DNA of 64,000 nt from an uncultured Lachnospiraceae bacterium (GTDB lineage: Bacteria > Bacillota > Clostridia > Lachnospirales > Lachnospiraceae). How positions within the stretch are numbered: position 1 is the first letter of the stretch; the number at the start of each line of letters is the position of its first letter. This document shows, piece after piece, positions 9,346 through 18,567 of this stretch. The notes beneath the pieces were generated by a model. That model searched no databases, was not told where the DNA came from, and worked only from the letters and a program-made list of their open reading frames with translations. The DNA is taken from contig CAJUDZ010000015.1 of the NCBI GenBank assembly GCA_910584965.1, positions 17,393 to 81,392 on the forward strand. Reading direction: 5' to 3'. The translations under genes and the position numbers were made by a program.

Positions 9346-9427
9346 AATACAAATTTTATCACAAAATCTATTATTTCAATACAAATTTTATATGTTTTAC
9401 AATAATTTACGTTTTTTATCGTAAATT
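9346..9427. promoter_or_regulatory. Putative AraR operators: direct repeats and an inverted repeat
   Basis: AATACAAATTTTAT occurs exactly twice, at 9346-9359 and 9378-9391, with a 32-base period (three helical turns). An inverted repeat AATTTACG-N8-CGTAAATT follows at 9404-9427. The 473-base divergent region 9195-9673 holds no gene, only AT-rich DNA with these elements. The TACAAAT core is the same as a half-site of the Bacillus subtilis AraR box (known from the family), so these are the best candidates for binding by the divergent AraR-like protein. Confidence 0.5.
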
Positions 9428-9673
9428 AGTTCATTTTTTTACTATTCACATGATTTATAAATCAAAAACAAACGGTTTCTCAAAGTCATTTCTCATGACG
9501 CCGAAACAAAAGATAATTATTTTACGCTTTTGAGATTTAATGACCGTAAATTTTTTACATCAGAAAATTTATAAAACCGCTTAATAAGAACCAAAAATTA
9601 TGATATTTTTATAAGAGAAACCAAAAAGCCTGAAGAAATAAAAGCACGTACTGACAGGAGCGTATAACATTTC

Positions 9674-10759
9674 ATGGAAATAAAATACAGACAGCTGGCC
9701 GATATGCTGAAAAAAGAGCTGGAAAACTACATTACACGGGGAATTTACAAACTCCCTACGGAACAAGAACTGTGCGCACGGTTTCGGGCCAGCCGCCAGA
9801 CAATCCGTCAGGCGCTTCTGATTCTGGAACAGGAAGGGCTGATCGTCCGCAGACAGGGCAGCGGTTCCTATGTAACCGGTCGTCTGCCGGAAGAAACAAG
9901 AAACCATGTCGCGATTCTGCTTTCAACGGATACGGAATATATTTTTCCGGCGCTGCTCGGCGATCTGGAAACGCGCCTTTCCAAAGAAGGCCATTCCGTC
10001 TCCGTCTATATCACGCATAACCGCACGGATGTGGAACGCACTATTCTGCAGACACTTACCGAAACCCCGCCGCGCGGTCTGATCGCAGAACCTTCCCGTT
10101 CCGGCCTTCCGTCGCCGAACTTTGATTTGTATGAAAAGCTGTCCGCCCGGGGCACTAATATCGTATTTTTCCACGGCTACTATTCCAATCTGCCGCCCTG
10201 TTCCTATGTCAAGGACGACAACTATTCCGGCGGCTTCGCGCTGGGACAGTTTCTGATGGGGCTGCGGCACAGACAGATCGCCGGCATCTTCCAACTGGAT
10301 ACGATTCAGGGACAGGAAAGGCATCTCGGATACACGCGCGCCATGCTGGAAGCCGGGCTTCCCATCGACGAAGACACCGTCGCGTGGTTCACGACGGAGC
10401 AGCTCGTTCTTCTCGAAAAAAAACAGGATACCAGATTTCTGTCGGATTTTATCCAGAGAAATCTGAAATCCTGTTCCGCCGTAATCTGCCATAACGACGA
10501 AATCGCCTACTGGCTGATCAAGGAACTTTCCTACGCCGGCCTCCATGTGCCGGAAGACATCAGCATCGTGAGCTTCGATAACAGCTACCTGAGCGAGCTG
10601 TCCGCTCCGGCACTGACTTCCCTGTCCCACGAACCGCATGAAATGGCGTCGTCCGCGGTCTCGCTTCTGGTGAAAAAAATGCAGGGACGCAACGCCGGCT
10701 CCATGCAGATTTCCTGGAAACTTGTCGAAAGACGTTCCGCGGCGCCCTGGACCGGATAA
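9674..10759 (+). CDS. araR: AraR-like arabinose repressor (GntR-type DNA-binding domain, LacI-type effector domain)
   Basis: This 361-residue protein has an N-terminal GntR winged helix (residues about 1-70, with LPTEQELCARFRASRQTIRQ and the wing RRQGSGSYVTGR) joined to a LacI/GalR-like sugar-binding domain (HVAILLSTD, VSFDNSYLSELSAPALTS). This hybrid layout and the length (362 in B. subtilis) are those of AraR, which represses arabinose genes until it binds L-arabinose. It is transcribed divergently from the transporter-ara operon over a 473-base region with candidate operators. The start follows GGAG at a long spacing. It ends five bases from the convergent response-regulator gene. Confidence 0.88.
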   Translation: MEIKYRQLADMLKKELENYITRGIYKLPTEQELCARFRASRQTIRQALLILEQEGLIVRRQGSGSYVTGRLPEETRNHVAILLSTDTEYIFPALLGDLETRLSKEGHSVSVYITHNRTDVERTILQTLTETPPRGLIAEPSRSGLPSPNFDLYEKLSARGTNIVFFHGYYSNLPPCSYVKDDNYSGGFALGQFLMGLRHRQIAGIFQLDTIQGQERHLGYTRAMLEAGLPIDEDTVAWFTTEQLVLLEKKQDTRFLSDFIQRNLKSCSAVICHNDEIAYWLIKELSYAGLHVPEDISIVSFDNSYLSELSAPALTSLSHEPHEMASSAVSLLVKKMQGRNAGSMQISWKLVERRSAAPWTG

Positions 10760-10764
10760 AAATT

Positions 10765-12399
10765 TCAGATATCCGCCTTGCCTTCGCTGTCCGCGGCGCG
10801 GTATTCCCGCGGCGTGCATCCCTGTGTTTTCTTGAAAACAAAGCTGAAATAATGGGGGTTCTTATACCCCACCGCAAGCGCGATTTCGTTAGCGCGCATA
10901 TCCGTTTCCCGCAGCAGCGATTTCGCCTTATCCATGCGCTTGCGCGTTACATATTCCACAAAAGTCATCTGCATTTCCTGACTGAACATGGCGCTGAAAT
11001 AATTGGGACTTACGTTTTGCGCCGCCGCGATCTCATTCAGGGACAAACTTTCCTGCATGTAATTTTCTTCGATATATTCCAAAGATTTATTTAACGTTTT
11101 TCTTCCCTGACTCTCACTTTCCCTGTCCCGGAAAGCAATCGCCTGCGTCAGCATTTCTTTTATATAACCTTGCATATTTTCCAGGCTGATTTCCATCTTC
11201 TGCACTTCCTGCACGGGTATGCCTTGCAAAAATTCCTGCTGCGTTACGCCAAGTTCCGCCACATAAGAAAGTACCGCAAACCGTACATTTAACAGCGTAT
11301 AATCCCAAAATATCCTGGATTGCAGCGCCTGCTCCATTCCTCTCAGGAAATTGCCGACAAACTCTCCCGCCTCTTCCTTCTGCCCTTTCGCAAGGAAACT
11401 CCGAATCAGTTCCGGATTGGTTTTGTTCATATCGACGACTTCGAATGCGCCCTTTCTGTCTTCCGGGGATAGATCTTCCGCCAGCCTCTCGGATAAAATA
11501 TGTTTCGAAGGTTCGAAAAAGCGGTAATTGAAAATATGGTTCACTTTCTGGTAGCATCCGGAAAGCTGGCTGAACCGTTCGATCGGGCTTCCGGCCGCCG
11601 CATGCCAGTCAATCTCTTCTTCATACTGCCCGCAGATCTGCGCAATGCCCTCCAGACACTTGTCCGTCCGCTCCACAATGTTTTCTTCTTCGCCCTTGAT
11701 CATCACGCCGTATATATCGATATTCCATCGGAAAACCAGATAATAATTGGAAAAGCGCATCAGAAAACGCATCAGCTCTTCATAACATTTCTGGCAGACT
11801 TCTCCGGACTTTTGTCGGTTTTCCTTTTCTTTTACCTCGATCAGAACGAGATTATAATTCGGCGCATTGATATCCAGCGAATGCTTCTGTGCCTCCTCGT
11901 AAATCTCCTGAACGGATATCTGGCCCGCGAATACCTTTTCAAAAAAAGTCCGGAGAAAAAACTGTTCGTACTCGTGCATATCGTCCTGGTATTTATACAG
12001 ATAGTTTTTCTGTTCCTGCTCGGACTCTATTTTTTCTTTTACTTCTGTCAGCGTTTTCTGCAGCGCACGCCTCGTAATCGGTTTCAGCAGATACTGTTCC
12101 ACGCCTTCCTGTATGGCCTGTCTGGCGTATTCAAAATCATCATACCCGCTGATAATGATGATTTTCATTTCCGGAAACTCCTGTCCGACAATATGGCTGA
12201 GCGACAAGCCGTCCATGAACGGCATCTTGATGTCCGTAATCAGGACATCCGGTTTTGTCTTCCGGATCAGCGGCAGAGCCATCTCCCCGTCGCCCGCTTC
12301 GCCGACGAACTGATAGCCGAACTGCTGCCACGGTATGTTATCCCGAAGCCCTTCCCTGACTACGCTTTCATCTTCCACCAGAAATACTTTCAACGCCAT
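10765..12399 (-). CDS. AraC-type response regulator (YesN/AraT-like)
   Basis: This 544-residue protein has an N-terminal receiver domain (acidic pair ED at 9-10, phosphorylated Asp at about residue 56 in LITDIKMPFMDG, conserved Lys in YLLKP), a long middle region, and a C-terminal AraC helix-turn-helix pair (about 440-535, with EIAAAQNVSPNYFSAMF and IALAVGYKNPHYFSFVFKK). It should activate sugar genes when phosphorylated by the histidine kinase encoded two genes upstream. The 50-base gap to the lipoprotein gene and common strand suggest one operon. Confidence 0.88.
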   Translation of the reverse strand: MALKVFLVEDESVVREGLRDNIPWQQFGYQFVGEAGDGEMALPLIRKTKPDVLITDIKMPFMDGLSLSHIVGQEFPEMKIIIISGYDDFEYARQAIQEGVEQYLLKPITRRALQKTLTEVKEKIESEQEQKNYLYKYQDDMHEYEQFFLRTFFEKVFAGQISVQEIYEEAQKHSLDINAPNYNLVLIEVKEKENRQKSGEVCQKCYEELMRFLMRFSNYYLVFRWNIDIYGVMIKGEEENIVERTDKCLEGIAQICGQYEEEIDWHAAAGSPIERFSQLSGCYQKVNHIFNYRFFEPSKHILSERLAEDLSPEDRKGAFEVVDMNKTNPELIRSFLAKGQKEEAGEFVGNFLRGMEQALQSRIFWDYTLLNVRFAVLSYVAELGVTQQEFLQGIPVQEVQKMEISLENMQGYIKEMLTQAIAFRDRESESQGRKTLNKSLEYIEENYMQESLSLNEIAAAQNVSPNYFSAMFSQEMQMTFVEYVTRKRMDKAKSLLRETDMRANEIALAVGYKNPHYFSFVFKKTQGCTPREYRAADSEGKADI

Positions 12400-12448
12400 T
12401 ATGTTATGCCCTTTCCGCTGTCTTTTGCTTCTGAATTACGTCCACGTT

Positions 12449-13495
12449 TTAATATGTCCTCGTATCCAGATATTCGTCCACGTTCTTTTGCGTGAATACC
12501 TTTTCTTCCACAATATTTTCCTTGTCCACCGGCTCGCCGTTCTCCAGCTTTCTGATAATTTCCAGAATATAATCTCCCTGTTCCGGGTTGCATTCGATAT
12601 CCACGTTAATGACGCCCTGCGACACGAGCTCCAGCGCTTCGCGCACCGCATCAAAGGAAATGAGAATAATTTCCCCGTCCACCCCGGTTGTAATGCCCTT
12701 CTCTTCCATCGCCTGCAAAGCTCCGAAGGTCATATCGTCGTTCTGGGAAATAACAACATCGATACCCGTGTAGTTTCTGAGAAACATTTCCATAACTTCT
12801 TTTCCTTTGGCCGTCGTAAAGTCCGCCGGTTCCTGTTTCAGAATATGCCAGTTCGCATGTTCCTTCGCAATGTTCTGGAATCCTTTTGTACGTTCCAGCT
12901 GTGCGGAGGAACCGACCGTCCCCTGCAATACGACAATGTTGATTTCCTCCTCTTCCCGGCCTTCTTCTTTCAGGTAATCTTCCAGCCAGATACCGGCTTT
13001 TTCTCCCTCGCTGATCATATCGGAACCGACCCACGCCGTATAGAGAGAATCGTCTTCCAAAGACGCTTTTCTGTCCACGAGAATAACCGGAATCCCGGCG
13101 TCTTTTGCCTCCCGCAGAACCGTATCCCAGCCGCTCTCCGTAACCGGTGAAAACATAATATAATCTACCCGCTGGGAAATGAAGCCACGGATCGCTTTAA
13201 TCTGGTTTTCCTGTTTCTGCCTGGCATTGCTGAACTCCAGAAAAAAACCGTTCTCCCGCGTCAGAGCCTCCTGAATGGACTCCGAATTGGCGGTGCGCCA
13301 CAGCGATTCGCTGCCAAGCTGCGAAAAACCGACAACAATCAGGTTTTCCCCTTCATCGGGCATTTTTTTCTCCGAATGCACGTCTGGAGCCACATCCTGA
13401 AAAGGCCCGCATCCGGCGGTTACGAAAGAAAGGAACAGCATCCAGAACAGCATCCGGCAGGCAAGTCCAGCATATTTTTTATAGGAATGTCTCAT
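12449..13495 (-). CDS. Sugar-binding lipoprotein of a three-component sensor (AraP-like)
   Basis: This 348-residue protein has a lipobox (FVTAGC near residue 29) and a periplasmic-binding type 1 sugar domain with clear similarity to the transporter's own binding protein: GFSQLGSESLWRTAN, ILVDRKASLEDDSLYTAWVGSDM, VVLQGTVGSSAQLERTKGF, VISQNDDMTFGALQAME. It overlaps the 3' end of the histidine-kinase gene by 17 bases and precedes the response regulator, with no permease or ATPase in this set. The role inferred is to present a sugar to the kinase, as AraP does in the Geobacillus AraPST system. It could instead feed the nearby transporter. Confidence 0.82.
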   Translation of the reverse strand: MRHSYKKYAGLACRMLFWMLFLSFVTAGCGPFQDVAPDVHSEKKMPDEGENLIVVGFSQLGSESLWRTANSESIQEALTRENGFFLEFSNARQKQENQIKAIRGFISQRVDYIMFSPVTESGWDTVLREAKDAGIPVILVDRKASLEDDSLYTAWVGSDMISEGEKAGIWLEDYLKEEGREEEEINIVVLQGTVGSSAQLERTKGFQNIAKEHANWHILKQEPADFTTAKGKEVMEMFLRNYTGIDVVISQNDDMTFGALQAMEEKGITTGVDGEIILISFDAVREALELVSQGVINVDIECNPEQGDYILEIIRKLENGEPVDKENIVEEKVFTQKNVDEYLDTRTY

Positions 13496-14981
13496 TTGTA
13501 TGTCCCCCGTCCGGAAAAATATCCATATTCTGCGCCGGAATCATAACCTGCACTTCCGTTCCTTCCCCCTGTTTTGACATAATCGTCAAACCGTATTCCA
13601 TGCCGAAGTTCATCCTGAGCCGTTCGTTCACGTTGGCAAGGCCAAATCCCGACTCCGTTTCCTGGCAGGGACGGACAATCTCTTTTTGCAGACGCCGCAG
13701 CTCCTCTTCGTTCATGCCAACGCCGTTATCTTTTACGCTCAGACAGATCCTGCTTTCCCCGTTCTCCCGTATCATGGAACCGGTGATCGTGATCTTACCC
13801 ATCGCCCTTTTGTATTTGATTCCATGATACAGCGCGTTTTCCACTAGCGGCTGTAACGTCAGTTTCAGAATCCTGTACGGATACAGTTCCGGCGCGATGG
13901 AAATCTCATAATCCAGAATATCCTGATACCGCACCTGCTGGATTTTCAGATAGCTCAGGATGTGAAGCTCTTCGTCCCTAATGGAAATAAACTCTTTGCC
14001 GTGGCTTAATACCAGGCGGAAAAAATCAGACAAGGATACGACCATATCCACCGCCTGTTCCGGGAGGTTCCCTTCAATCAGCCAGATAATCGTATCCAAT
14101 GTATTATACAGAAAATGCGGGTTGATCTGTTCCTGCAGCAGCCGAAGCTCGGCGTGGCGCATTTTCCGCTCGTCTTCTTTGATCTGGCTTACCATGACTT
14201 CCAGATGTTCGGACATCTCGTTGACGCTGTCCGCCAGCTGGGAAACTTCATCCTGCGTCTTAACGCCCGCTCTTGCGGAAAAATCACCTTCCGAAATCTG
14301 TCTGGTTACGCCGCACAGTTCCCTGATCGGCCTTGTGATGCCGTTAGCCGTTACGGAAGACAGAATCAACACGCAGACGATCAGACAGATCAGCAGTATC
14401 GTCCAGAGCACGATAAACTTCTCTACCTGATTGTTCAACTGCACTTTCAGGTTCTCGATGCTCTGCGTCTGGTAATAAATATAATACTGGATATCATCCT
14501 GAATCAGTTCCGTCAGAATATAGATATTATTATCCAGCATTTCGATATTTTCATCATAATGGCCGCCGTCTTCCAGATTCACCTTGATGTCGTCCACCCG
14601 GTCTTCCAGCGTATCGATGTTTCGAAGCAGCCTCTGTAACCAGGACTTGCTCTCCTTGTCCGTTGTAATCTGTATCAGAAAGCCGAAATCTTCCCGCAGT
14701 TCCCCAATCACCTTATAGGGATTCTCCAACGAACTGTCACCGCTGATATTTTCGAAAGTCACCGCACCCACCACCAGCTTATAAAGGCTTTCATCCATCT
14801 CTTCCTTGAAATTCAGATTATAGCTGTTGGCAATCGTCATATTGCTGACAATTTCATCATACGCATGGCTGTAATTACGAAGAGAAAAAATCAAATAAGC
14901 GGTAATGCAGGCAAAGGGAAGCGCGGTCCCAAGTATCAGGAACATCAGTTTGTTCTTCAACGAATATTTATTCATGCTCAT
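13479..14981 (-). CDS. Sensor histidine kinase, YesM/AraS-like
   Basis: This 500-residue membrane kinase has a first transmembrane helix at about 11-32, an extracytoplasmic sensor region, a second helix near 188-212, a HAMP domain (TRPIRELCGVTRQISEGDF), a His_kinase domain with the phosphoacceptor in EQINPHFLYNTLD, and an HATPase domain (LQPLVENALYHGIK, DNGVGM, GFGLANVNERL). It is the first gene of the kinase, binding-protein, response-regulator set, so the extracellular signal is probably a binding-protein-sugar complex. The start follows GGAAAGG at long spacing. Confidence 0.9.
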   Translation of the reverse strand: MSMNKYSLKNKLMFLILGTALPFACITAYLIFSLRNYSHAYDEIVSNMTIANSYNLNFKEEMDESLYKLVVGAVTFENISGDSSLENPYKVIGELREDFGFLIQITTDKESKSWLQRLLRNIDTLEDRVDDIKVNLEDGGHYDENIEMLDNNIYILTELIQDDIQYYIYYQTQSIENLKVQLNNQVEKFIVLWTILLICLIVCVLILSSVTANGITRPIRELCGVTRQISEGDFSARAGVKTQDEVSQLADSVNEMSEHLEVMVSQIKEDERKMRHAELRLLQEQINPHFLYNTLDTIIWLIEGNLPEQAVDMVVSLSDFFRLVLSHGKEFISIRDEELHILSYLKIQQVRYQDILDYEISIAPELYPYRILKLTLQPLVENALYHGIKYKRAMGKITITGSMIRENGESRICLSVKDNGVGMNEEELRRLQKEIVRPCQETESGFGLANVNERLRMNFGMEYGLTIMSKQGEGTEVQVMIPAQNMDIFPDGGHTNETFL

Positions 14982-15005
14982 ATTATTATATTTGGCCTTT
15001 CCATA

Positions 15006-15034
15006 TTGCGCTTTCAGAAAAAACGTTGTACTAT
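15006..15034 (+). promoter_or_regulatory. Predicted promoter of the GGDEF gene
   Basis: TTGCGC (15006-15011) and TACTAT (15029-15034) are 17 bases apart, about 60 bases before the ATG at 15094. It lies in the short divergent gap shared with the histidine-kinase gene. Moderate match to sigma-A. Confidence 0.4.
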
Positions 15035-15093
15035 TAAAGTGATCAGGTTTTTGCCTGTATCTGACTTTTACCGTAAGAAAGGCACAGACTGAT

Positions 15094-16182
15094 ATGAATT
15101 CTTCCTTGCTTCAAAAAGCAATCCGCTATATCAATAAGGATACAAGCGAACCGAATGAATCTCCGAAGTTGATTGTTGTCGTCAGGATTCTGGTTCTTTC
15201 CATGCTTTTCTATATAATTATAAACAGTATAATCTATATCAGTATTTTAAACAATATCGGAATCGCAATTTTGCTCGTTTCTTTTCTGATGTTTTTGGGA
15301 ATCTTCATCATTTCCTATCGAATACATACGACAAGCGTCGTCTATACGCTGGCGCTGTGCATGGCAGCCTGGATCGTGGTTAATCTGATCTATTTCGGCT
15401 GGAATGTGGGCGTACAGCATTTTATTCTGGTGCTTCTCATCCTCGGTTTTTTTTCGGGTTATTCGCAGTACGCCTTTAAAGCGTTCTGCGCCGCCGTACT
15501 TTGTTGTTTCCGCATTTATCTCTTCTTTTTGTGCGGAAGCAGGGAGCCTGTTACCAGTCTTCCTCCGACAATGAATAATATTTTACAGATCATCAATACG
15601 ATCATGATTTTCTGGTGCATCTCCGTTATCTCCTATGTGTTCAGCAAGGATTCCCAGGCCCTTGAAGGAAAGCTCATCGACTATAACAACCAGCTTCAGG
15701 ATCAGGCCAACACCGATGCGCTGACCGGACTGTATAACCGTCGAAAAGCCATGCAGTATCTGGAACAGCTTTTAACACCAAGTAACACAAATTTTACAAG
15801 CATCTGTATCTGCGATATCGATTTTTTCAAAAAGGTCAACGACAATTACGGCCATGATGTGGGTGATACCGTCCTTCAGAACCTGGCGGATATTTTTTCA
15901 ACGACGCTGGATAAAAATATTCTGGCCGCCAGATGGGGCGGGGAAGAATTTCTGCTCGTCTTTGCCGGGTATAACGGCGATGAAGCCTATAACAGGCTGG
16001 AAACGCTTCGAAACAGCATTAAAGCGCTGCAATTTAAAGCCAAAGAAAAAACCTTCTCCATTACAATGACCTTTGGTCTGGCCGAATACGATTTTGCTTC
16101 CGATATCGACGCGGTCATCAAAGAGGCCGATGAAAAATTATATATGGGCAAGGAAAACGGACGCGACCAGATCGTTTTCTAA
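15094..16182 (+). CDS. Membrane diguanylate cyclase (GGDEF)
   Basis: This 362-residue protein has about six predicted membrane helices (residues about 28-185) followed by a GGDEF domain that makes cyclic di-GMP from GTP. The active-site loop reads RWGGEEF, an accepted variant, and the ANTDALTGLYNRRKA and DIDFFKKVNDNYGHDVGD segments are intact. The usual inhibitory I-site RxxD five residues before GGEEF is replaced by DKNI, so product inhibition at that site is not expected. No EAL domain is present. It is divergent from the histidine kinase and may be co-transcribed with the DUF885 gene 83 bases downstream. Confidence 0.9.
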   Translation: MNSSLLQKAIRYINKDTSEPNESPKLIVVVRILVLSMLFYIIINSIIYISILNNIGIAILLVSFLMFLGIFIISYRIHTTSVVYTLALCMAAWIVVNLIYFGWNVGVQHFILVLLILGFFSGYSQYAFKAFCAAVLCCFRIYLFFLCGSREPVTSLPPTMNNILQIINTIMIFWCISVISYVFSKDSQALEGKLIDYNNQLQDQANTDALTGLYNRRKAMQYLEQLLTPSNTNFTSICICDIDFFKKVNDNYGHDVGDTVLQNLADIFSTTLDKNILAARWGGEEFLLVFAGYNGDEAYNRLETLRNSIKALQFKAKEKTFSITMTFGLAEYDFASDIDAVIKEADEKLYMGKENGRDQIVF

Positions 16183-16265
16183 TTGCATAACATCCGATAT
16201 TGCATGAATGCCGCCCCGTTTCCGTACATATATTGAATTAAGAATGTCAGAAGCGGGGTAATTTT

Positions 16266-18110
16266 TTGAAAAAAAAGCTTTCTCCCCTGCAATGGGCAGG
16301 AGCAATTATATTATTGTTCCTTTTCATCCTGTTTACTCTTTTTCTTTACAGCCGGTTCCATGAAGACGCCCGGTTTGAAAAATTTGCCGAAAAATTCTTT
16401 CTGACGGATCTATGTTCCAATCCCATCAATCTTCATTATACGCTGATGAATCCCGCGGACTGGGGAATTGATGAAAGCAGCCTTACGCTTCCGGTCTATC
16501 ACACCGGTCAGGCTTCCGAAGAACTGGAAGAAATCAGAACCGCTCTGCGTCGGCTCGAAACGTTCCATCCGGAGCGCATGTCCGCCGTAAACCAGTACAC
16601 ATACATACTGCTCTCTTCCTATCTGTCCGCCACGGAAGACTGCGCTTCCTATCTTTATTATGAGGAACCGCTTTCCCCCTCTTCCGGTGCACAGTCGAAC
16701 CTTCCCGTGCTGCTGGCCGAATACCGCCTGAACTCCGCCAAAGACATTGAAAATTACCTGGCCGTTCTCGCACAGATTCCGGCCTATCTGGAAGGGCTTA
16801 CGCTCTATGAACGGGAAAAAGCGGATCACGGTCTTTTCATGTCTGATGCCCTGGCCGATAAAGTCATCGAACAATGCGGCGCGCTGATGGATGAACAGGC
16901 GCTTCAATCCGACAATCATTTTCTGGAAATCACATTTGCAAAGCGTCTGGATAAACTGCTTGAACAGCATTTGATCGAAGAGACGGACGCCGCCTGCTGG
17001 CGTGCGGAGAATAAACGTCTTCTCACAACCGTTGTCGCACCCGCCTATAACAGGCTTGCCGACGAGCTGACGCTTTTAAAAGGCAGCGGAACGAATACGC
17101 GCGGGCTGGCCGGTTACGAAGACGGTCAGGAATATTATCAGGCCTGCCTCCGCCTTGCAACGGGTTCTTATCGTACAATTCCCGAAATCAAACAGATGCT
17201 TTCCGGGGATTTCGAGAAAAATTATGTTGCCCTCATCACACTTTTACGGGAATATCCGGCTCTTGAAGATAATCTTTCCTCGCTGAGCAGCACTTTCCCG
17301 ACGCTTCCGCCGGAAAAAATACTTGCCGGGCTGGAAAAAATGACGGCCGAAGATTATCCCGCTATCCCGTCCGAAACCGAATGCACGGTCAAATATGTGG
17401 ATAAAGCGCTGGAACCTTATTCTGCGCCCGCTTTCTATATGATACCGCCCATCGATAATACAAAGGAAAATACGATTTACATCAATCGGATGGATACGGC
17501 CGAAGGACTCTCCCTTTTTACCACTATGGCCCATGAAGGGTATCCCGGCCACCTTTATCAGACCGTATACAGCGGTTATTACATGCACTCCACCGGCGCG
17601 AATCCTCTGCGCAGCCTGTTATCCTGCGGCGGATATATCGAAGGATGGGCGACCTATGCAGAGTTAAATTCCTACGATTACGCCATCCGGCTTACCAAAG
17701 AGAAACATCCCGAAACAGAAGTCCTGTACCTTGCGGATAAACTGAACCGGCAGATTCAGCTGAGTCTTTATTCCATGCTGGATATCATCATTCATTATGA
17801 AGGAGCTTCTTATGACAGAGTCCGGGAAATCCTTTCCGCCATCGGGATATCCGACGAGGAAAGTATACGGGCCGTTTACGAATATATCATCGGAGAACCC
17901 TGTAATTATCTTAAATATTATCTGGGTTATCTGGAAATCGAAGCGCTAAAAGAACGGGCCGAAGTCCTCTGGTCGGAAGACGGCTTTACATTATACCGCT
18001 TTCATACCTTCCTGTTAAACAACGGCCCGGCAGATTTCAGGACGCTCTCCCGGCTGCTCGAGACAACGCGTCCTGACGAAAATTCTCATCTTCTGGAAAA
18101 GAAAAACTGA
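16266..18110 (+). CDS. DUF885-family membrane-anchored putative metallopeptidase
   Basis: This 614-residue protein has one N-terminal hydrophobic helix (residues about 10-29) and then a DUF885 domain. The family's zinc-type motif is visible as HEGYPGH at about residue 423-429, and the downstream GGYIEGWATYAE segment supplies a conserved Glu. It is thus probably an extracytoplasmic metallohydrolase; the substrate is unknown. The start codon is TTG, preceded by a weak GGGG site, and chosen because the hydrophobic anchor begins right after it. Its last 25 bases overlap the convergent MarR gene. Confidence 0.82.
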   Translation: MKKKLSPLQWAGAIILLFLFILFTLFLYSRFHEDARFEKFAEKFFLTDLCSNPINLHYTLMNPADWGIDESSLTLPVYHTGQASEELEEIRTALRRLETFHPERMSAVNQYTYILLSSYLSATEDCASYLYYEEPLSPSSGAQSNLPVLLAEYRLNSAKDIENYLAVLAQIPAYLEGLTLYEREKADHGLFMSDALADKVIEQCGALMDEQALQSDNHFLEITFAKRLDKLLEQHLIEETDAACWRAENKRLLTTVVAPAYNRLADELTLLKGSGTNTRGLAGYEDGQEYYQACLRLATGSYRTIPEIKQMLSGDFEKNYVALITLLREYPALEDNLSSLSSTFPTLPPEKILAGLEKMTAEDYPAIPSETECTVKYVDKALEPYSAPAFYMIPPIDNTKENTIYINRMDTAEGLSLFTTMAHEGYPGHLYQTVYSGYYMHSTGANPLRSLLSCGGYIEGWATYAELNSYDYAIRLTKEKHPETEVLYLADKLNRQIQLSLYSMLDIIIHYEGASYDRVREILSAIGISDEESIRAVYEYIIGEPCNYLKYYLGYLEIEALKERAEVLWSEDGFTLYRFHTFLLNNGPADFRTLSRLLETTRPDENSHLLEKKN

Positions 18111-18523
18111 TTGATACGCATCAGGGCTTTTTCGAGCACCAGCCGTTCTTCTTCGGAAAGCTGTTCCACAATTGCGTTTACCAGCTTTTCATGGAACTGC
18201 TGGTGATGGAGAAATGCCTTTCTGCCTTTCTCCGTCAGCGAGACAAGCACGACTCTTCTGTCCTCTTCGCTTCTGACCCGCTCCACATAATTCTTTTTCA
18301 CAAGGCTGTTGATGGAAATCGTCAGCGTTCCGGTAGTCACATGAAGCGTTTTGGCAACCGTTGACATATTTTTCTTTTCTCCCATGCCGATTGCCTCTAT
18401 GACGTGGATATCGTTCGGCGTAACGTCTTTATATTCGCCCGTACGGATTGCCCGCTCTTCAATTTCATTGATATTCCTGAATGTTTTGACAAGCAGTTCA
18501 TTCAGGGCGCTGTTTATATCCAT
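18086..18523 (-). CDS. MarR-family transcriptional regulator
   Basis: This 145-residue protein is a MarR-type winged-helix regulator. The recognition region MSTVAKTLHVTTGTLTISIN and the wing VERVRSEEDRRVVLVSLTEKG are clear. It follows the ABC permease gene by 44 bases on the same strand, so it probably regulates the two-gene exporter, perhaps by feedback through a promoter upstream of the ATPase. The start has TAGGAGT upstream. The 3' end overlaps the DUF885 gene by 25 bases in convergent orientation. Confidence 0.88.
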   Translation of the reverse strand: MDINSALNELLVKTFRNINEIEERAIRTGEYKDVTPNDIHVIEAIGMGEKKNMSTVAKTLHVTTGTLTISINSLVKKNYVERVRSEEDRRVVLVSLTEKGRKAFLHHQQFHEKLVNAIVEQLSEEERLVLEKALMRINQFFFSRR

Positions 18524-18567
18524 TACTACTCCTATCCGTCTGCCCGCACAGACATTTATCCGGCGGC

